Assembly (NCBI GenBank): GCA_013365365.1
Contig: JABVXU010000149.1
Coordinates: forward strand, 52,317 to 116,316
Direction of reading: 5' to 3'
DNA length: 64,000 nt
DNA from: Cruorifilaria tuberocauda
Taxonomy: Eukaryota > Nematoda > Chromadorea > Rhabditida > Onchocercidae
Both the position numbers and the translations under genes were made by a program. Positions within the stretch are counted from its first letter, which is position 1. Each line of letters begins with the position of its first letter. Shown here piece by piece: positions 27,001 through 42,000 of this stretch. Under the pieces are notes generated by a model, which ran no database searches, was not told the origin of the DNA, and was given only the letters and a program-made list of their open reading frames with translations.

Positions 27001-30000
27001 ACATGCATTTGTTACATTCTATCAATTAGAATGGAATTTAGCTATTAATAATACTATCCAACTGCGGGAGACCATCTGCTTGAAATTAAGTAACATCAAA
27101 AAGAATAATCAAAAAATTTTAACTTCTAAGTCGAATATAAATCGTTTTTCTTTTCTAAACTTCAGTTAAGTGAAGTAGAGGTTGAAACGTGGCTTCATGA
27201 AAAAGGAATCAATTCCCTATCATCACCGATTATCAGGTACGGGCGAGCTTTGCACTGTTTCCGCAAACAACTGCTGTTAAAGATGGTAGCATTGTTCCCG
27301 GACGATGTTTGCACGGCGCGCATACCAATATTCAAGGTCGGGATCCACAACTCTTCTGTACACGACATGGAAAGTGGATTTATAATGAACAAAGTGCAAA
27401 CTTATGTTTTTGCAAAGCAAATTACATATCTGAAAATGATGCGTGCATAGAACGAGGTAAAAAAAACTTTCAGTTGAAGCAGATATATAATAAAAAATTA
27501 AATTGCTTTGATGATTTTTCAAGTTATAGAGCGATGTTATGTCGAATAAGTTACTACTGTAACTGCACATTTTCAGGTCCAGTTTGTTATGTTTGTTCGG
27601 GAAGTAATGAAACAGATTGTGATGATTCTTCTGCTGTTTTTTGTGATAAGAAGCAGTATTGCTTCACTCGGATAACTAAGGCTCTGAAAGGAAATGTGAT
27701 ACGAAAAGGCTGTATTAACAAATGTACTGCAAACCGCATTATGTGTAAGACAAGAGAAGAACCTTGTGAAATGTGTTGTCAAGAGGACTACTGCAATAGT
27801 CGGCGCAATATGTCAAAAGTTGATAGCGAATACTTACGTCCCTATCCAATGTTTAGAGTTGTATGTCCTAGAAACATTACAGTGTTGAGGTTCGCCTTCT
27901 TCCGAACCCAAAATTGCAAAAATAATATATCCTAGTAAACTAGGAATGATCTTTAAATTCAAAATTCATGCAATTTAATTGGACTACGAAAATTTGTTTT
28001 TGAAAGAATAACTGCATTTAGTTGAAATTTTCTGAAATTTATTGCATAGTTTTCCTCTTTTAAAATGCTGAAATTGACGCATTTTATGCAGAATGAAAAT
28101 TATTTTTTGAAGGTATTCAAAAGGAATACTAAGCTCTGCAACAATAGTGCCTCCTCTGATATACAATTACGAGCCGTTTTACGAACTCACCGTTGACCAG
28201 AATATTTTTGACGGTAAAGTACAGTTTGTAAAAGAAACAAACGTGATCCTATGGACGGCGACTAATCGGATGATGCAGTTTAGAAACTGTTCAACATACG
28301 TTTTTTGCAAAGGTTATTTCTTTTTCGGATTAACAAGCTTAAATCATGTGTGGAACAATAGGTGAGGTTTGTTGAACCTGAGATAAACTCGAATTTTGGT
28401 GAAATTTGGAAAGTAAAAGAAATTTTCAGATTACTGGGCGCCTGTGCTTCATTGCCCATCTCTATACATCGATCATATGGTAAACACAACATCACTGAAA
28501 TTCAGATTACGTCTTCCAGACATTAATTACCGTGATTTCGGCTCACGTGTTTCGCTACATTATGTCCCTTCAAATGGTACCGTCGCGGAAATTGATGAAC
28601 CAGTGCAAATTACGGTTACTGCAACTGACGAAAGTAATAATTCAGCGCAATGTGTGTTTTGGTATATCGGACAAGGTCAGCTACATTAACTTAATTAGTA
28701 ATAGTAATAAATTTAGTAATAAATTGTCGATGTATAACTAAAATGTTAACGGCCATTATTTTTGTTATTTAATTGTAATCTGACTTTCCCTAGAAACTTC
28801 CAATAAATAAGTTATGCTTCATTCCACAAATTTTTATATCCTTTTGGCAGCATAACGTTCATGCCAGTTCCTTTGTAGTAGCCGATTGTCCATTATGGCC
28901 TATAAACGAAACAGAATATGAATGTAAGGGTTCAGTGAATCAGCGAGTATGTAAACGACGGCATGAATGCTCTGGAATACAATTTCCTAATCATGTAACA
29001 TCTTTACATTGTGAAGCTGGTCAAGGATGGAGTTATGTGAGCCCTCAATTCATTGATACTGTCCCTATGAGCTTGTTTCGAACACCGATTTGCTTACGTT
29101 AGTATCTTTGAAATTACATTCATTTTATCATCATCTGGAAGATACTATCTCACTTATATCTTTGCTTACTTACTCATTTCAAGAAGCATTACATCTTTGT
29201 ATTTCTGTTTATGCAACATCCTTTTTATTCTAAGTTTTGTAAAATTTTTAACTTCCACATTAGTTGGAACTTACACTACGATCATCCAAATTTGTTTTTT
29301 GGGATTTCAGAAAGTTCTGCTGGAAATGTTCGGTTATCTGTGAATCTTTTCATGAGCTCACATCTAAATGATTCGTGCAAAGCTACCTTGATTGATAAGG
29401 TCATTCTTTTATGAATAGCTACAGTGAATTAAAGAAGTCTAAGTTCTTCTAACTTCGCATATGTAAATTCTTAGTTAATTGTTTTGCACATAAAATAGCG
29501 CGAAAAACTGATAAGTATTGCTATTTGCATCATAAAGCATTATTAATTTCTATAGTAAGCGAAAATGGCAACAAATAACACTATTGGAAGAGAACTTTAC
29601 AGATTTTTCATAATTAATTTATTCAGGAAATAATATGAAAACATATTGATTGTTATTGTTTTGGAGACATAATTTCTTGAAATTTCATTATCTTTTTGCA
29701 CTGTCTTTAACTGTTTTACGGTTGATTACTTTTGCAGATGCATCATTTGCCTGAAATGCACGAAACTAAGGGATGTCGTCTGTTGAAATGGACATTTGCT
29801 GGGTTATTATTTGTAGACAATGATATATTTATCAACTACACAATACGTCATGAAAATATATCGACAGCACTAGAGTGTGCTGCTCAGTTTGTCCGTCAAA
29901 TCATCAAAGGAAAACTTGTATTTAACGTGTGTTTCTAAAGTAAATAATTCAAAGAGGTTGTAATCTCGGAAATCACTTGTTCAAGGTTTCTGGAAGGCAA

Positions 30001-33000
30001 AATGAGCCTTAAAGCGTTTTTTATCCTAAACTTCTGTTGAAAACTACCTAAAGTGATTCAAAATTGAAATGTCGTAGTTTATCGGATCTTTTTTGTAATG
30101 GTGCAAGCATTAATACATTTGGATCATACTTACAGATATTAAAAACTACCTGCGATAATATTCAATTCAGTGCTCTATCTGCTAATTACTCCACTGGCTG
30201 TTCTGAAGGTTTTTTTTCCGAAATTCTTTTCATCATATAACTTAATTATAACACGCTTATTTTAAAGTAGTATTAATTTATATGGAATGATGAGTGAAAT
30301 GCGGATTTCTATTGATGCCTTAAAAAAATGTCTTATGTTGAAAATTACTAATTTTTCAGATGAATGCGGCCCTGGTTTTTACGCTGCTTCAAATGGATGT
30401 TATCCTTGTCCGTTTCACAGCTTCTCTGAAGCTGTTAATGCCAGAAATTGTACAAGATGCCCAAAGAATACCTTTACTGCAAAAACAGGATCATTTTCGT
30501 CTCAATTGTGCCGAAGTATTCATTATTTGAGAGGCGATAGTTTCATCTTATTAACCTAATTAGATTATTCTGGTGAAGGTTTTCATATGTTCATCGCATA
30601 TCAATTGAAATAAATTTTTTTTTGACAATTACGATATTTCAGCTACCAAAAATGATTTGTTCTGACGCATAAATAATTCTTCAGTTAAACTGATTTATTC
30701 TAGTTCTATTAGATTCTGAAAGTGCTTACATGCTAGCATGGCATTTCAGAACAGTGTCCACCTGGCTTTTTCTCACCAACTGGCTTAGAACCATGCCAGG
30801 CATGTGCAGTTGGCTTTTATCAATCTCAGTATGGTTTGCAATACTGTAACTATTGTTCATCACCTCGGACAACTTCAATGGTCGGTTCAGTTTCAGCTAG
30901 TGAGTGTGTATGTAAGTGATTTCAATCAGTTAAGAATGTCATACATCATCGTACAATCACTATTCACTGTTTAATTCCATTCAGCAAAGAGATTTCTGAT
31001 TAAGATAACATGAAGTCACATTCCTATTCAAAGAATAAATAAACCTTGCATTTTTTGTTTACTTTAGTGAAATGTACGCCCGGATGGTTCAGTCGTACGG
31101 GTTTTGAACCATGTGTAAAATGCCCAATTGGCTTTTACCAACATAGAGCGGGACAAACAACATGCAATGCATGCATTATAGATGCCAACAAGCAAGTGTC
31201 GGCAAATATTCATTGTAAAGGTAATGTTATATTTTGATAGTATTCAAATTCACTAATCCTAGTGTGTTTTTTCTGTCATAATAATGTATTACTTCATAAG
31301 ACTAGCGAGATGATAAAATATCGGCAGTGTAATGAAAAATTCTTAAGATTGAAGTGATTGAATGATCACTACGATTACAGTTCACAGAACGATACTTGTG
31401 ACTGAGAAGTTCTTGCAACATTCTATTTTATCTCTCCGTTGATTATGTCATCAGTAGGGTCGAACAAATAAGTCTCTTTACAGTGGTTGTCGACTTAACA
31501 TAACGTACATCGTTCCATGTTTATTTAGCGCCCCTTAAAAAAGGATGAGATCTTTTGGGAAAAGATAACAAAGAAAGTAAATAAAAATATATGAAAATAT
31601 ATCAATGTTTCATTTCAGACTTTTCCTGCAAGAAATCAGGCTGTAAAAATAATGGTCAGTGTTTAAATGGGCGATGCATTTGCCCATTTTTTTATATTGG
31701 TCTCGATTGTAGCGTAGCCTTAAATTTATGTTTGGCTAATTTTTGTCTTCGAGGTGAAAAATGCCATTTTGATGGAGTTAGAACTTCTTGCCTCCGTAAT
31801 AGCAGTATATCATCAGGAGGTACCTATTTTTGAAGACCTATCATGCTTATTCTGTTGCTATTTTTCTAGATTATAATCAGTTATTTAAGCGTAGACGACG
31901 ATGGACTGTACACGCTGAATCCTATCTATGAATGTGAAAGAATCCGCTTTCCGAAAATAGAGTTTTCAATCATCATCGTAACTTTTTCAGTATTGTATGC
32001 ATAAGGAATAATTGTTTTTTGCGGAAGTTAATATATTTTAAAATACGTAAAACTTCAAGTTTCGTACTCAGGAATGAAGCGATGGGAAAAATTGTGGAAA
32101 CTAAAACAATATCAGCAGCAGAAACAGTTATTTGATGAAGAAACCCGGAGACTAGTGAATGAATCGTCGTTGTTGACATCAATGGGATTTCCAAATATCT
32201 TAGCAAAACTAAATACGGATCTAGGATTAACAACGGAACAACTTTTAGTAGGAAGCCAAAACCGAAGAGTTAAAAGGAAAGAAAATGAAGAAATAATAAT
32301 CTCCAGTGAAAGTGATAAATCTATATCAGATCGACCTCAACCATTAATGCAATTTATTTCTGATCAATTGGATTCATCAAAAATTCCCTCTACTCATCAG
32401 TGGAAGAGCGATGTGATGCACACAGCAAGATTTTTTACAACCTTTTCTCCGTCGACAGTCAAAACGGGTTCTCGTAGGAGAGATAACATTCAATCTCCCA
32501 CAGCAGTATCAACTGCTTTGACAACAATCGGTGGAAGCCCATTTTCGCAATTTCCTTGTTCTCATAGACTTAATTTTTGCAAAAACGGTTTGATTTATCT
32601 TCCTTGATTTATCGAAAAATTGTGGTATCATTAATTTTCTGTGCTATGTTCTGCATGTTCATTAAAAAAGCTGAATCGAAAAATGCATTTCTAATAAATA
32701 TGTTCTTCAATATTTCTAAAATGTGCAGTTGTAGTTTTGAAACTAACTTTCAGGAAGTTGTGTGACTAATATCAATGGAAATATCAGCTGTATCTGTCGA
32801 GAGGGGTACAAAATTGATGGCAATGATAACTGTATATTGCTGGAAAAGTGCGATTACGATCCGTGTGGAGAGTATCCATGTAAAAATATCGACAAAAATT
32901 ATTTCTGTCAGTGTTCAGTTGGTTAGCATTTCTACTTAAATGATGCTTAGATTTAAATAACCGTATTACATAATAAAAAATTTGGAACATATCCTGAAAT

Positions 33001-36000
33001 GCTCATATTCCAAGTGCTAGCAAAAACTAACGAAAATTTTAAATATTGGTTTGATTTCGAAGTTTTGCATAATTTAATGAGTACGCATAAATGAAATCAC
33101 TTCAGTGATGTTTGATTGTAGTGCATAACATACTTAATCATCAGTGGTGTCCGATCAATAAAGAATGTAATCAGAGCTTATGTAAAAACAATGGTATCTC
33201 AGTGTGTGATTACAAATCACCATGCATATGTCCGGTATCTTATCATGGAGAATTTTGTACAGAGAAAGCTGAGCCGTGTAAAAATTTACCTTGCAATCAT
33301 GGTATTTGTGTTCCACAACTTGATCACTTATGGCCTTATTATTTTTGTAAATGTGATACAGGTTTGAAATTTTTTCCTATTTAAACCAACTTATATTAAA
33401 AATCAGAACTTTCAGATAGTATATTTTTAATTTTAAATCATTATTATGAAGAAGATGAAGTATACTTATCACATTTCTGAATTGGATTTTGATATTTAAT
33501 GTAAAGGGTTTCGTTCTCTTTCGGTTATTGTGGCTAAATTTGGTTTTAAAATAAATGTTCTGATCAATATTCATCTGTTTTTTATTATAATCACTGAAAT
33601 CCTAGTGTCTTTAATATAGATGTAATACTGATAAAATTGGGTAACATTTCGATTTCAGATTACTATGGAGAGAAATGCACTGCACACGCAGCTTGTCTAA
33701 GCAAAAATATTGATTGCAAACATGGTTACTGTCTTGAAAATAATCAAGCTGTATACTGCGAATGCTATCCCGGCTTTACTGGAAGCGATTGTTCAGTGGA
33801 GATCAACCATTGTAACTTATTACCATGTGTACATGGCACTTGTAAACCAAAATTTCTGGGCTACACGTGCATTTGTGATGAAGGCTTTAAAGGAAGCCGA
33901 TGTGAGGTAATTTCAATTTCATTTTTAGCTTATGTTTAGATGATACCATCAGGGCTCTCCAACAGTTTGTCGCAGCATAATGGTATGTCTGTATGTTTAC
34001 AAAGCCACGAACGAACTTACAAAAATCTTTTACATCAATTCATTTCATTTAATACACTCTCTTAAACTTAGGTTATTGCTTAAACAATTTAGTTTTCCTA
34101 GTCTTCCATAAGCAATCAATATTTTATCAGCTTATTTGATCCGGTAATTCATTGTAAGATTTGAACGATCATGAACATAAATATTTATCTCTATTCGGCT
34201 TCACCAATTTTCAGAAGATAATAGATCCATGTGATGAAAAACCATGTAATATCAATTCGGAATGCCATGCTTTAAGCTATGGGTATAAAGGTAGATTTAT
34301 GTGCAACTGTGCACCGGGTTGGACAGGTATGTTAAGTATACAATAAGTTTTTTTTAGTTTTTAATAGTACCAATAAAAATGTCTAATAAAAATATTTATA
34401 TGCCTAAGAATACATAGATCATCTGCCTCAACAGTATCATTTTTCAGGAAAATACTGCACTGAGCTGGTAGACCTTTGCATTCATTCCCAATGTATTTCT
34501 GGTTCCACTTGCATCACCCGACCTGAAGTTAATGGAAATATTGGTTATGTATGCATATGTCCTGCGAATAGAGTGGGGACTTTTTGCAATGAATCAGTTA
34601 ATTACTGCAAACCAATAAATCCATGCTTACACGATGGCATTTGTCAGCAGAAAGATGATGGCTATATGTGTCATTGCAAACCAGGTATCTTCGTCTATTA
34701 CAAAGACAATCTACATTCAACTATTACAGCAGGAATCTCGAGAATTGCAAAACTTGAGCACTTTAGCAAATATACAGCTGATACTGATTAAATGATTGTT
34801 AAACATGAATATGATTTGTGTATCAAAAGCTGAAGCATTAACCCACTGATAACATTAACAACAGACAGATATGTGAAGTACTATAGCTACAGAAGGATTG
34901 TGTAAACCAATGCTAAATACTATACGATTGATATCGTGAGAAAAAATCTGGACTTCATCATACTGAATTTGATGGAAATTGTGACATTTTGTAAAGTAGC
35001 GGCTTAAATAATGATAAGTAGGTACAATTAGACATTAAATTTAGTTTTGTCTATGTATGTATGAGCAGTTTTTATTATGCTGCTGTATAAAAGCGTTCTT
35101 AACAATAGGCTATCGAGGGAATTACTGTCAACATAATCTGTGCTCACCAAATCCATGTCAAAATAATGGTAATTGCACAATACTGTCCTCAACAACTTAT
35201 GGCTGCTCATGCCCTCGACATTACAAAGGTGTTAATTGCACTATGGTTAAGGTACGTCATTCAAAATACTTTCATAGCGTATGATTTGCAATTTATACGT
35301 ATTAAGAAGTTTAAAGGAGTCTGTTTTTTAATTATGATATTGATTGATGTTTGCTCACGATGGAAAAAAAGCAGTGGTCGAGTTGATGGGAAAAATTCGT
35401 TTTTGAATCTCATGTTTACGTTTTCAGATTCTTTCTTGATAGTAAATTGCTTCTTATAGGATGCATGCGCTGTAAGTAATTTTGAAGATTATTGTTTGAA
35501 TGGTGGCAAATGTATTTTCAACAGTTCTGGACCTTTCTGTCGCTGTACACATCAGTATGAGGGACGTAGATGTGAAAACAGTTAAATTTTATTGTCATTG
35601 CTTTCCGTATTGATATTAGCTACCATTCCTGATTGATGATAAGCAAGTAGTTGTCGAATTTTTATAGAAAAAGATTTGGACTTCAATGTTATGTTTGACA
35701 AACAAACACGAAATTTGATGTCCGCGTCATTTGATGCCAGCATATTGAAGCAATTCACACTGTGTTTCTGGATTAGGATAATATCAGTGAAAAACAATCG
35801 CTTTGTCTCATTTCTTGATTTCGTTCAACAAGGGTATGATTTTTTGATGTCATTTTAATCTCATTTGGGAAGTTTAGCTGAGTGGAGCTACTTCCTTAGT
35901 GGAGATTCAATACTTTTGAAGCAGGTATAGAAAAAATCACAATGTAAAAAGCACTGAGAATGATTGTTCAGTTTACGTTCATTTTGCAATGACAAAGAGA

Positions 36001-39000
36001 TTCACCAGTTGTGTTCTCAAAATAATTATATCTTACTTCATCTCATTTTTACCTTTTTATTATGTGGATGCTTTTGTTAATCGCCTCATGTTATGTCCTG
36101 TAAGGAATCTTTTTAGATTAAGAAAGAATATTCTATCAATAACCGAGAATGAAATAAAATTTGGTAATTATGAGGGGTGGACAAGTATGACAGAAAATCA
36201 ATGGCAACAGGTAAAGAAAGATAAAGTGAACTTCAAATTTCTTTTATTTTCAAATTTTGTTTTTCGTGTGCGCAAAGTATCCATTTCATACTATGCCTAT
36301 AATTTGGAGTGTGGGACTATTTTAGTTTATTTTAGTTTTGCTTCCGTAGAAAGATGGATGGAACTACCGAGTGGATACGGAATGGTGAAATTGTTTGGAA
36401 AAGGAACTGGGACGTACCAGCGGTCAACGGAAGTGTAAGGATTTCTTTGGGCGCCTCAAAATTATTTCACGGAGAGATGAGTATGGTTCAGGTTTGCCTT
36501 TTCATTTCTCTCTTCATAGCATTTTTCATAATTTATAGCAATCGATGATTTCCTTTTATGGAGAAGAAATTGAAATTAATGGTATTAGTAATTCCAATAC
36601 CATTATGTAGAAGAGCAAATATAAATTTTTCTGGATTTTTTAATGTTACTATCTGTTTGCATTGCTTTGCAAGAAAAATTGCAAGAAGAAAGCAGTACAT
36701 TCTTCTGTTGAAGAGAAATGAAGTAATCGGAAAATGATTTGCAGTTTGATTTCACTTTTTGTTGAGCTATAAATCGATCACTTTTTAGTTATACAACACA
36801 GCTCTCCATAACAAACAGATAAATTATTCTGTTCATAATTGTAAGCAGTGGTTGCAATCAGTGGCTACAAGTAACGAAACTCCTATTGTTGAATGGAATC
36901 AATTCACAGGTGTTAGACGTGGAAACTGTAATTTTCCAGGGATTTGTACACTTTCTGAGTGTTTGCTAAATCCATATCGCTGCAATTCAACTATAGGTAA
37001 TCTTCGGTTTACTCGTTTCATGAGAAAATCAGTGCTAATTCGTCTTTGATATTAGGAAAACTTTTCCAAGCGTGGCTGACTGCCGCCGTATACCGTAAAG
37101 TTTGGTCATTTTCATTCATGTTTATTGCAGATAAAATACCACCAAAAGTAACCAATTGTCCAGCAAATATCATTATAACTTCTGAGAACAGACTAACGAT
37201 CGTTGATTGGTGGCCATCGAAATCGAATGAAATCTTTGCCGATAATGGTATCATTAATATGTCATCAAATTACAACAGTGGTGATGTTTTTACCTGGTGA
37301 GTTGCAAACATATCCATAACAAATATTATTTTGTTTGCTGAATTTTTATTTCATATCAATATGCTCAAAGTAGTGCACAAGGACAAAGTTTATAGTTGAG
37401 ATGATAGTTGCTAAAAAATGATGGTTTCTAATAAAATGTTAATAACATAGGGGTAAATATCACGTCGTATACATTGCGGAGGATGAATTTGGAAATATTG
37501 GAACTTGCCAATTCGATCTTGTTGTGGCAACAGGAGACTGCTCTAATCCGGAAAGAACAGATGGCATAAATTTTACGATTCAAAACATCCATTCAGGAAG
37601 CGTTCGCAAAGTGGCATTTGTTGGATGTGAATCGAATTATACGCCTATTCATCCAATCACCGACTTTTATTTCTGTGACCTAATGGTTTATCTTTCGGAG
37701 CTGTTAATTAGGAGATCCATGGGTTTTTGGAAAAAGTCTACATTATATTCTTTAATACAATAATCCATTCATTAAATAGCAACAGGTTGTTTTCACCATT
37801 TTATGTCTTTATAGGGTCGATGGACTCGCTGGCCCTATCGAATCAATTTCTATTTTCCAAGTTGTTTAAAATATCGAGCTCCACTGCAACAATTAAGTGG
37901 TTAGTACTTTTTTCATTTTAATGGAATTAGAAAATAATATAAAACAATCATCCCATAAAGCCACCAATCCAAAATGAATGCTCATCTACAAGGTTTTTCA
38001 GGTTTAGTGGTCGTAACAGCAAACTGTAGTGAATTTGATTTGTATGAAAAAAATTTAACAACTATAATTTCGGCAAGTTTACCTCACTCTTTTACTGATG
38101 AATACCCTGAATTGATAGTGTTTAGTTTGTTTAGTTTGTCGGATGCCACTGATATTTAAAAAATGTCTTGAGGGTATTATAAGACCATATTTTTCACATT
38201 ATTTGATCAATTCAGTTGTATTAGCGTTTTCGTCCCTTATTTGTATATTCTTAAGATATTTTCCAAGTTTCACATTTAAAAGAATTCACAATCACCATAC
38301 ACTAACCACTGCAATTTATCTTTTGTGCCAAAATAGAATTTTTAGAAACCATTCTGAATAATCTGTTCGAAATATTTTTTAATGAAAATGCTAATCATTT
38401 CAGAATGCCAATAAACAGTTCAACCGTTTTTGTACCACATTGAATTGTAGCAATGAACTCAAAATTTGGTCAAATTCAAGTTGTAAAAATCGATTTTTAA
38501 GGCAATCCAACAAATCAGTTCAAAACATATTTCTTTATTATTCAATCACCGTGAAGTTCGTTATCTTTCATTTTTTTCTTTTATTATTGCAAAAATAAAA
38601 TTAACCATGATCCAAAATAGTGAATTTTTGCCTGCTAACCAAAACTTCATATTTTGTTACATTGCTGCATTTGAATCAAATTAAAACATTTTAAGCACCA
38701 CAAGAAAGTCAATAAAGCCTGTAGTAATCGAAAATCTGAATAAAATTTTTGGCAACAAAACCGGAAAGCCAAATACATCGTGGCAGTGTCCATTTAAAAA
38801 TTATCCTGTTCAAATTTTTGGAAATGATATTTATTCATGTGGTATTATTTTCGCTTTTTTTTTGCTTCTGTATATTTTCAATTCTTGCAATCTTATCAGA
38901 CAAGATAGATGGAGGTGAACAATGAAGTGCTTAAACTTATAGCCACATAGCTCGCATGCTGGTAACAGTGGTAATTTTAATTTTTAGTTAAATGTCCACC

Positions 39001-42000
39001 TGGTATGTATTGTGTAAACGATAAGTGTATGCCATGTCCAGAGAATACGTTTAAGAGAAATCCTGGTTGTAAAAAATGTACGCCATGTCCGAATAATACA
39101 ATAACTGGTCCAGTAATTGAAGACATCGGTTATCAGAGTATTTTTGACTGTTATAGTAAGCTTTTGTTTCTGCTATTATAAATTATATTGATAGAAGGGA
39201 AGCGACGCCTAATACCATTCTAATATCAAATCATGATGGATAAAGTTTAGATATATTGTATACTCTAAATAAACGTTATATTGTTCATAATTTGCTGTTT
39301 GCTTTTCTATTTACTAAGTTGCTTATCATAATTTCAGCAAACTGCAGTGCTGGTTATTATTATAGCATTCAAGAAGGAAACTGTATTAAATGTCCAAAAG
39401 GAATGTATCAAGATCGACCAGGACAACTAAGATGCAATGCTTGTCCAGAATCTCGCAGCACATTGAAAAAAGTATTTTCATATCGTCTTGCTTCGCTCCA
39501 ATTTGCAAGCATTCACTTTTTACATACTTTAAATTTATATTGTATAGCGATGTAATGTTTAGGGTTCTGTGCATGTTTTAAACTGTACGATTACCTGTGG
39601 TGCAGGTATGTCAATGAATTCACAGTCTCAATGCGTCAAATGTGCGAAAGGAAAATATCGGAAAGAAAATTCCACCGAAGCTCGCTGTACTCCATGTCCT
39701 GACTACTTTACTACAACTGATCATGGAAGTATTAGTCAAAACAATTGCACCGTACTCGATTGTCCTCCAGGAACGTATATTAATTTGTCATCGCCATCAG
39801 AATGTTTCTTTTGTCCTCGAAATTACTATCAAGTAATAACGGTGTTATATTATTATAGAATTTTTAAATAAATCTTCAAGCCAAATTTTAAGATATATAA
39901 TTTTAAAAACAAATCAAAATCTCTTTGCTAGGAGTTCATACAACATTACGGACAAAGAATTCATGACATATAGTAATGAGACATATATGTTTAAAATTCA
40001 TCTTCAAAATTTAATTGCGAGTAATTCACAAGATTGAGACGAATAAACATTAATAGTGAAATAAATATTCTTGGAAATGCAATGGAAGGAATATATGAGG
40101 TGTTATAAAATTGCATTCCTTTAAGCTCCATTTCAGGAAAAGTCAAATCAAACCGAATGTCAGCAATGTGTTAAACCTCTTATTACTCTGGGGACGGTAT
40201 TTTTTTTTCCACAGTTTGTTTTTTTTTTTACAATAATGGTCGATTATCCATATTTTACACCTACTAAATGCATAACCTAGCGACAACTTTCAAGTGACAG
40301 CAATTCCCTATCAAGTTTGAGTTTATCCTTTTATGGCTTTGGGATCTCTGAATGACTTGGACACTGTTTCAACTTGAACCATTTTTTAGCAATCTGTTAA
40401 TCAAAATTTATATGATTTATATAAATTCTTAGTTATTAGTGTCTTCTTGACATTTTAATAGGTGTGGAAAACAATTTAAGGAAAAAGACTTATTGATTAT
40501 CACTCATATTTTTCAATATCTATGAAAAAATGATGATTTACGACTCTATCAAATGGTTACAATGTGAATAATTCTGGACACATTTACAATACATGAAGAA
40601 ATAAGCACTACCGTATTTGTAGGGTTCTGTACATCCTCGACAGTGCATGAAGCCATTGTTCTGGAACTCATTAGTTTCAAATGTTGATATCAGTAAACAC
40701 TTCAGTTCGAATTTGTGGCCAAATTTTGTATTTGTTGGTATTATTGGCGCTCTCGCATTTCTTGCTCTACTTTATTTCCAGAGGCGCAGGTTAAAAATTT
40801 TTTTTATCGAATAAATTATATTTTCCAAAGTAAAACATGATGATTAAGCCAAAATAAACCATAAGAACACTGAATTACGTCGATGACATATTTACATTTA
40901 AGACACGGAGAATTAGCTCAAAGGAGATTTGGATAATTGTATTCAATATAAATTGCCCCACATAAAACTAAAACAAGTGAATCAAAGCAAACATAATCAA
41001 GGAAAATTACTGCAGTTATTACTTAATACAACAAATGAATTCTCTATTCATGCTTTAAGGATATGCTGGTTATTTGGCAAGATAAGGCAAACACAGCTAA
41101 AACGTATCGCTTCTTTGAATTATTACCGCGATTCTTCTTTTACATATCCAATTGTCACCGTGGCACCGACAAGCGTTAGTGGTGCGCCAGGCTTCATCGA
41201 GGAAAGAGCTTCGAAAAATCTCGAAACAGAAGTAACGATTTTCGCACATAATTATTTTAAACTTTGCTTTGCATATTGACATGATTTTATTAGTATTGAT
41301 TACTGACTTATAGATTTGAAAAAACAAGAATTAAATTGGCATTTTCTAAGCTAATAAACACGATAAATTGATGCTCGAATGCATAGGAACAGATGCACTT
41401 AGCATAAAATAAAAGAGAATAACTTCAAGTAGATATTGCATTCATTACTTCAGGAAGTGGTGGAAATTTATGACGGATTACACAGTATGGCAGAGGGGAC
41501 ATCGCAAATGTCAAACAGTGAGTTGACTTCAAGCCAGTACCTTAGGCCCATTTTAAGGACTCCTCTCGAAGTTGATGCTTCATTGAGGGCTAAGTTCTGT
41601 GGTGATCTGAAGGCATTGGGAATGGATTCATCCGACTTCCTCATCGACTCAGCTGACTATGAAAATGCCGATCAATGTAAATCGATGGATACAGAGAGTT
41701 GTAGGGAGAATTTGCAAGCTTCAGATGAAGAAAATCAAATCTTGAGGTAACGAAGAAAATATATTGACTCTATAACGAATATTTAAAGGGTGAAAACCAT
41801 TTGTTATGAAGCATTACCTTTTTTTTTCTTTTTAGAAGATTCGGAAGTATTAGTGGGTTCTTCTGGTTTTATTGAATGTATTGTTTTTCATTTAGCTTTA
41901 AGCAACGACTTCACGCTTATCGGAATTGGAATCTACGAATACCGTTAGATGAAACACATGCAGATTCTACTGAGTATAAATTATTTCTGTCAAAAGCGAA

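Noticed and set aside
32074..32607. ATG-initiated 177-codon frame as a separate gene
   Set aside because: The ATG directly follows an acceptor and the frame joins in phase to EGF exons on both sides; it is an internal exon of the giant receptor gene.
40917..41059. 5' part of the open frame before the tail exon ([12 protein letters not shown]...)
   Set aside because: No acceptor in this part matches the phase-2 donor at 40789 with a good pyrimidine tract; the acceptor at 41059 does.
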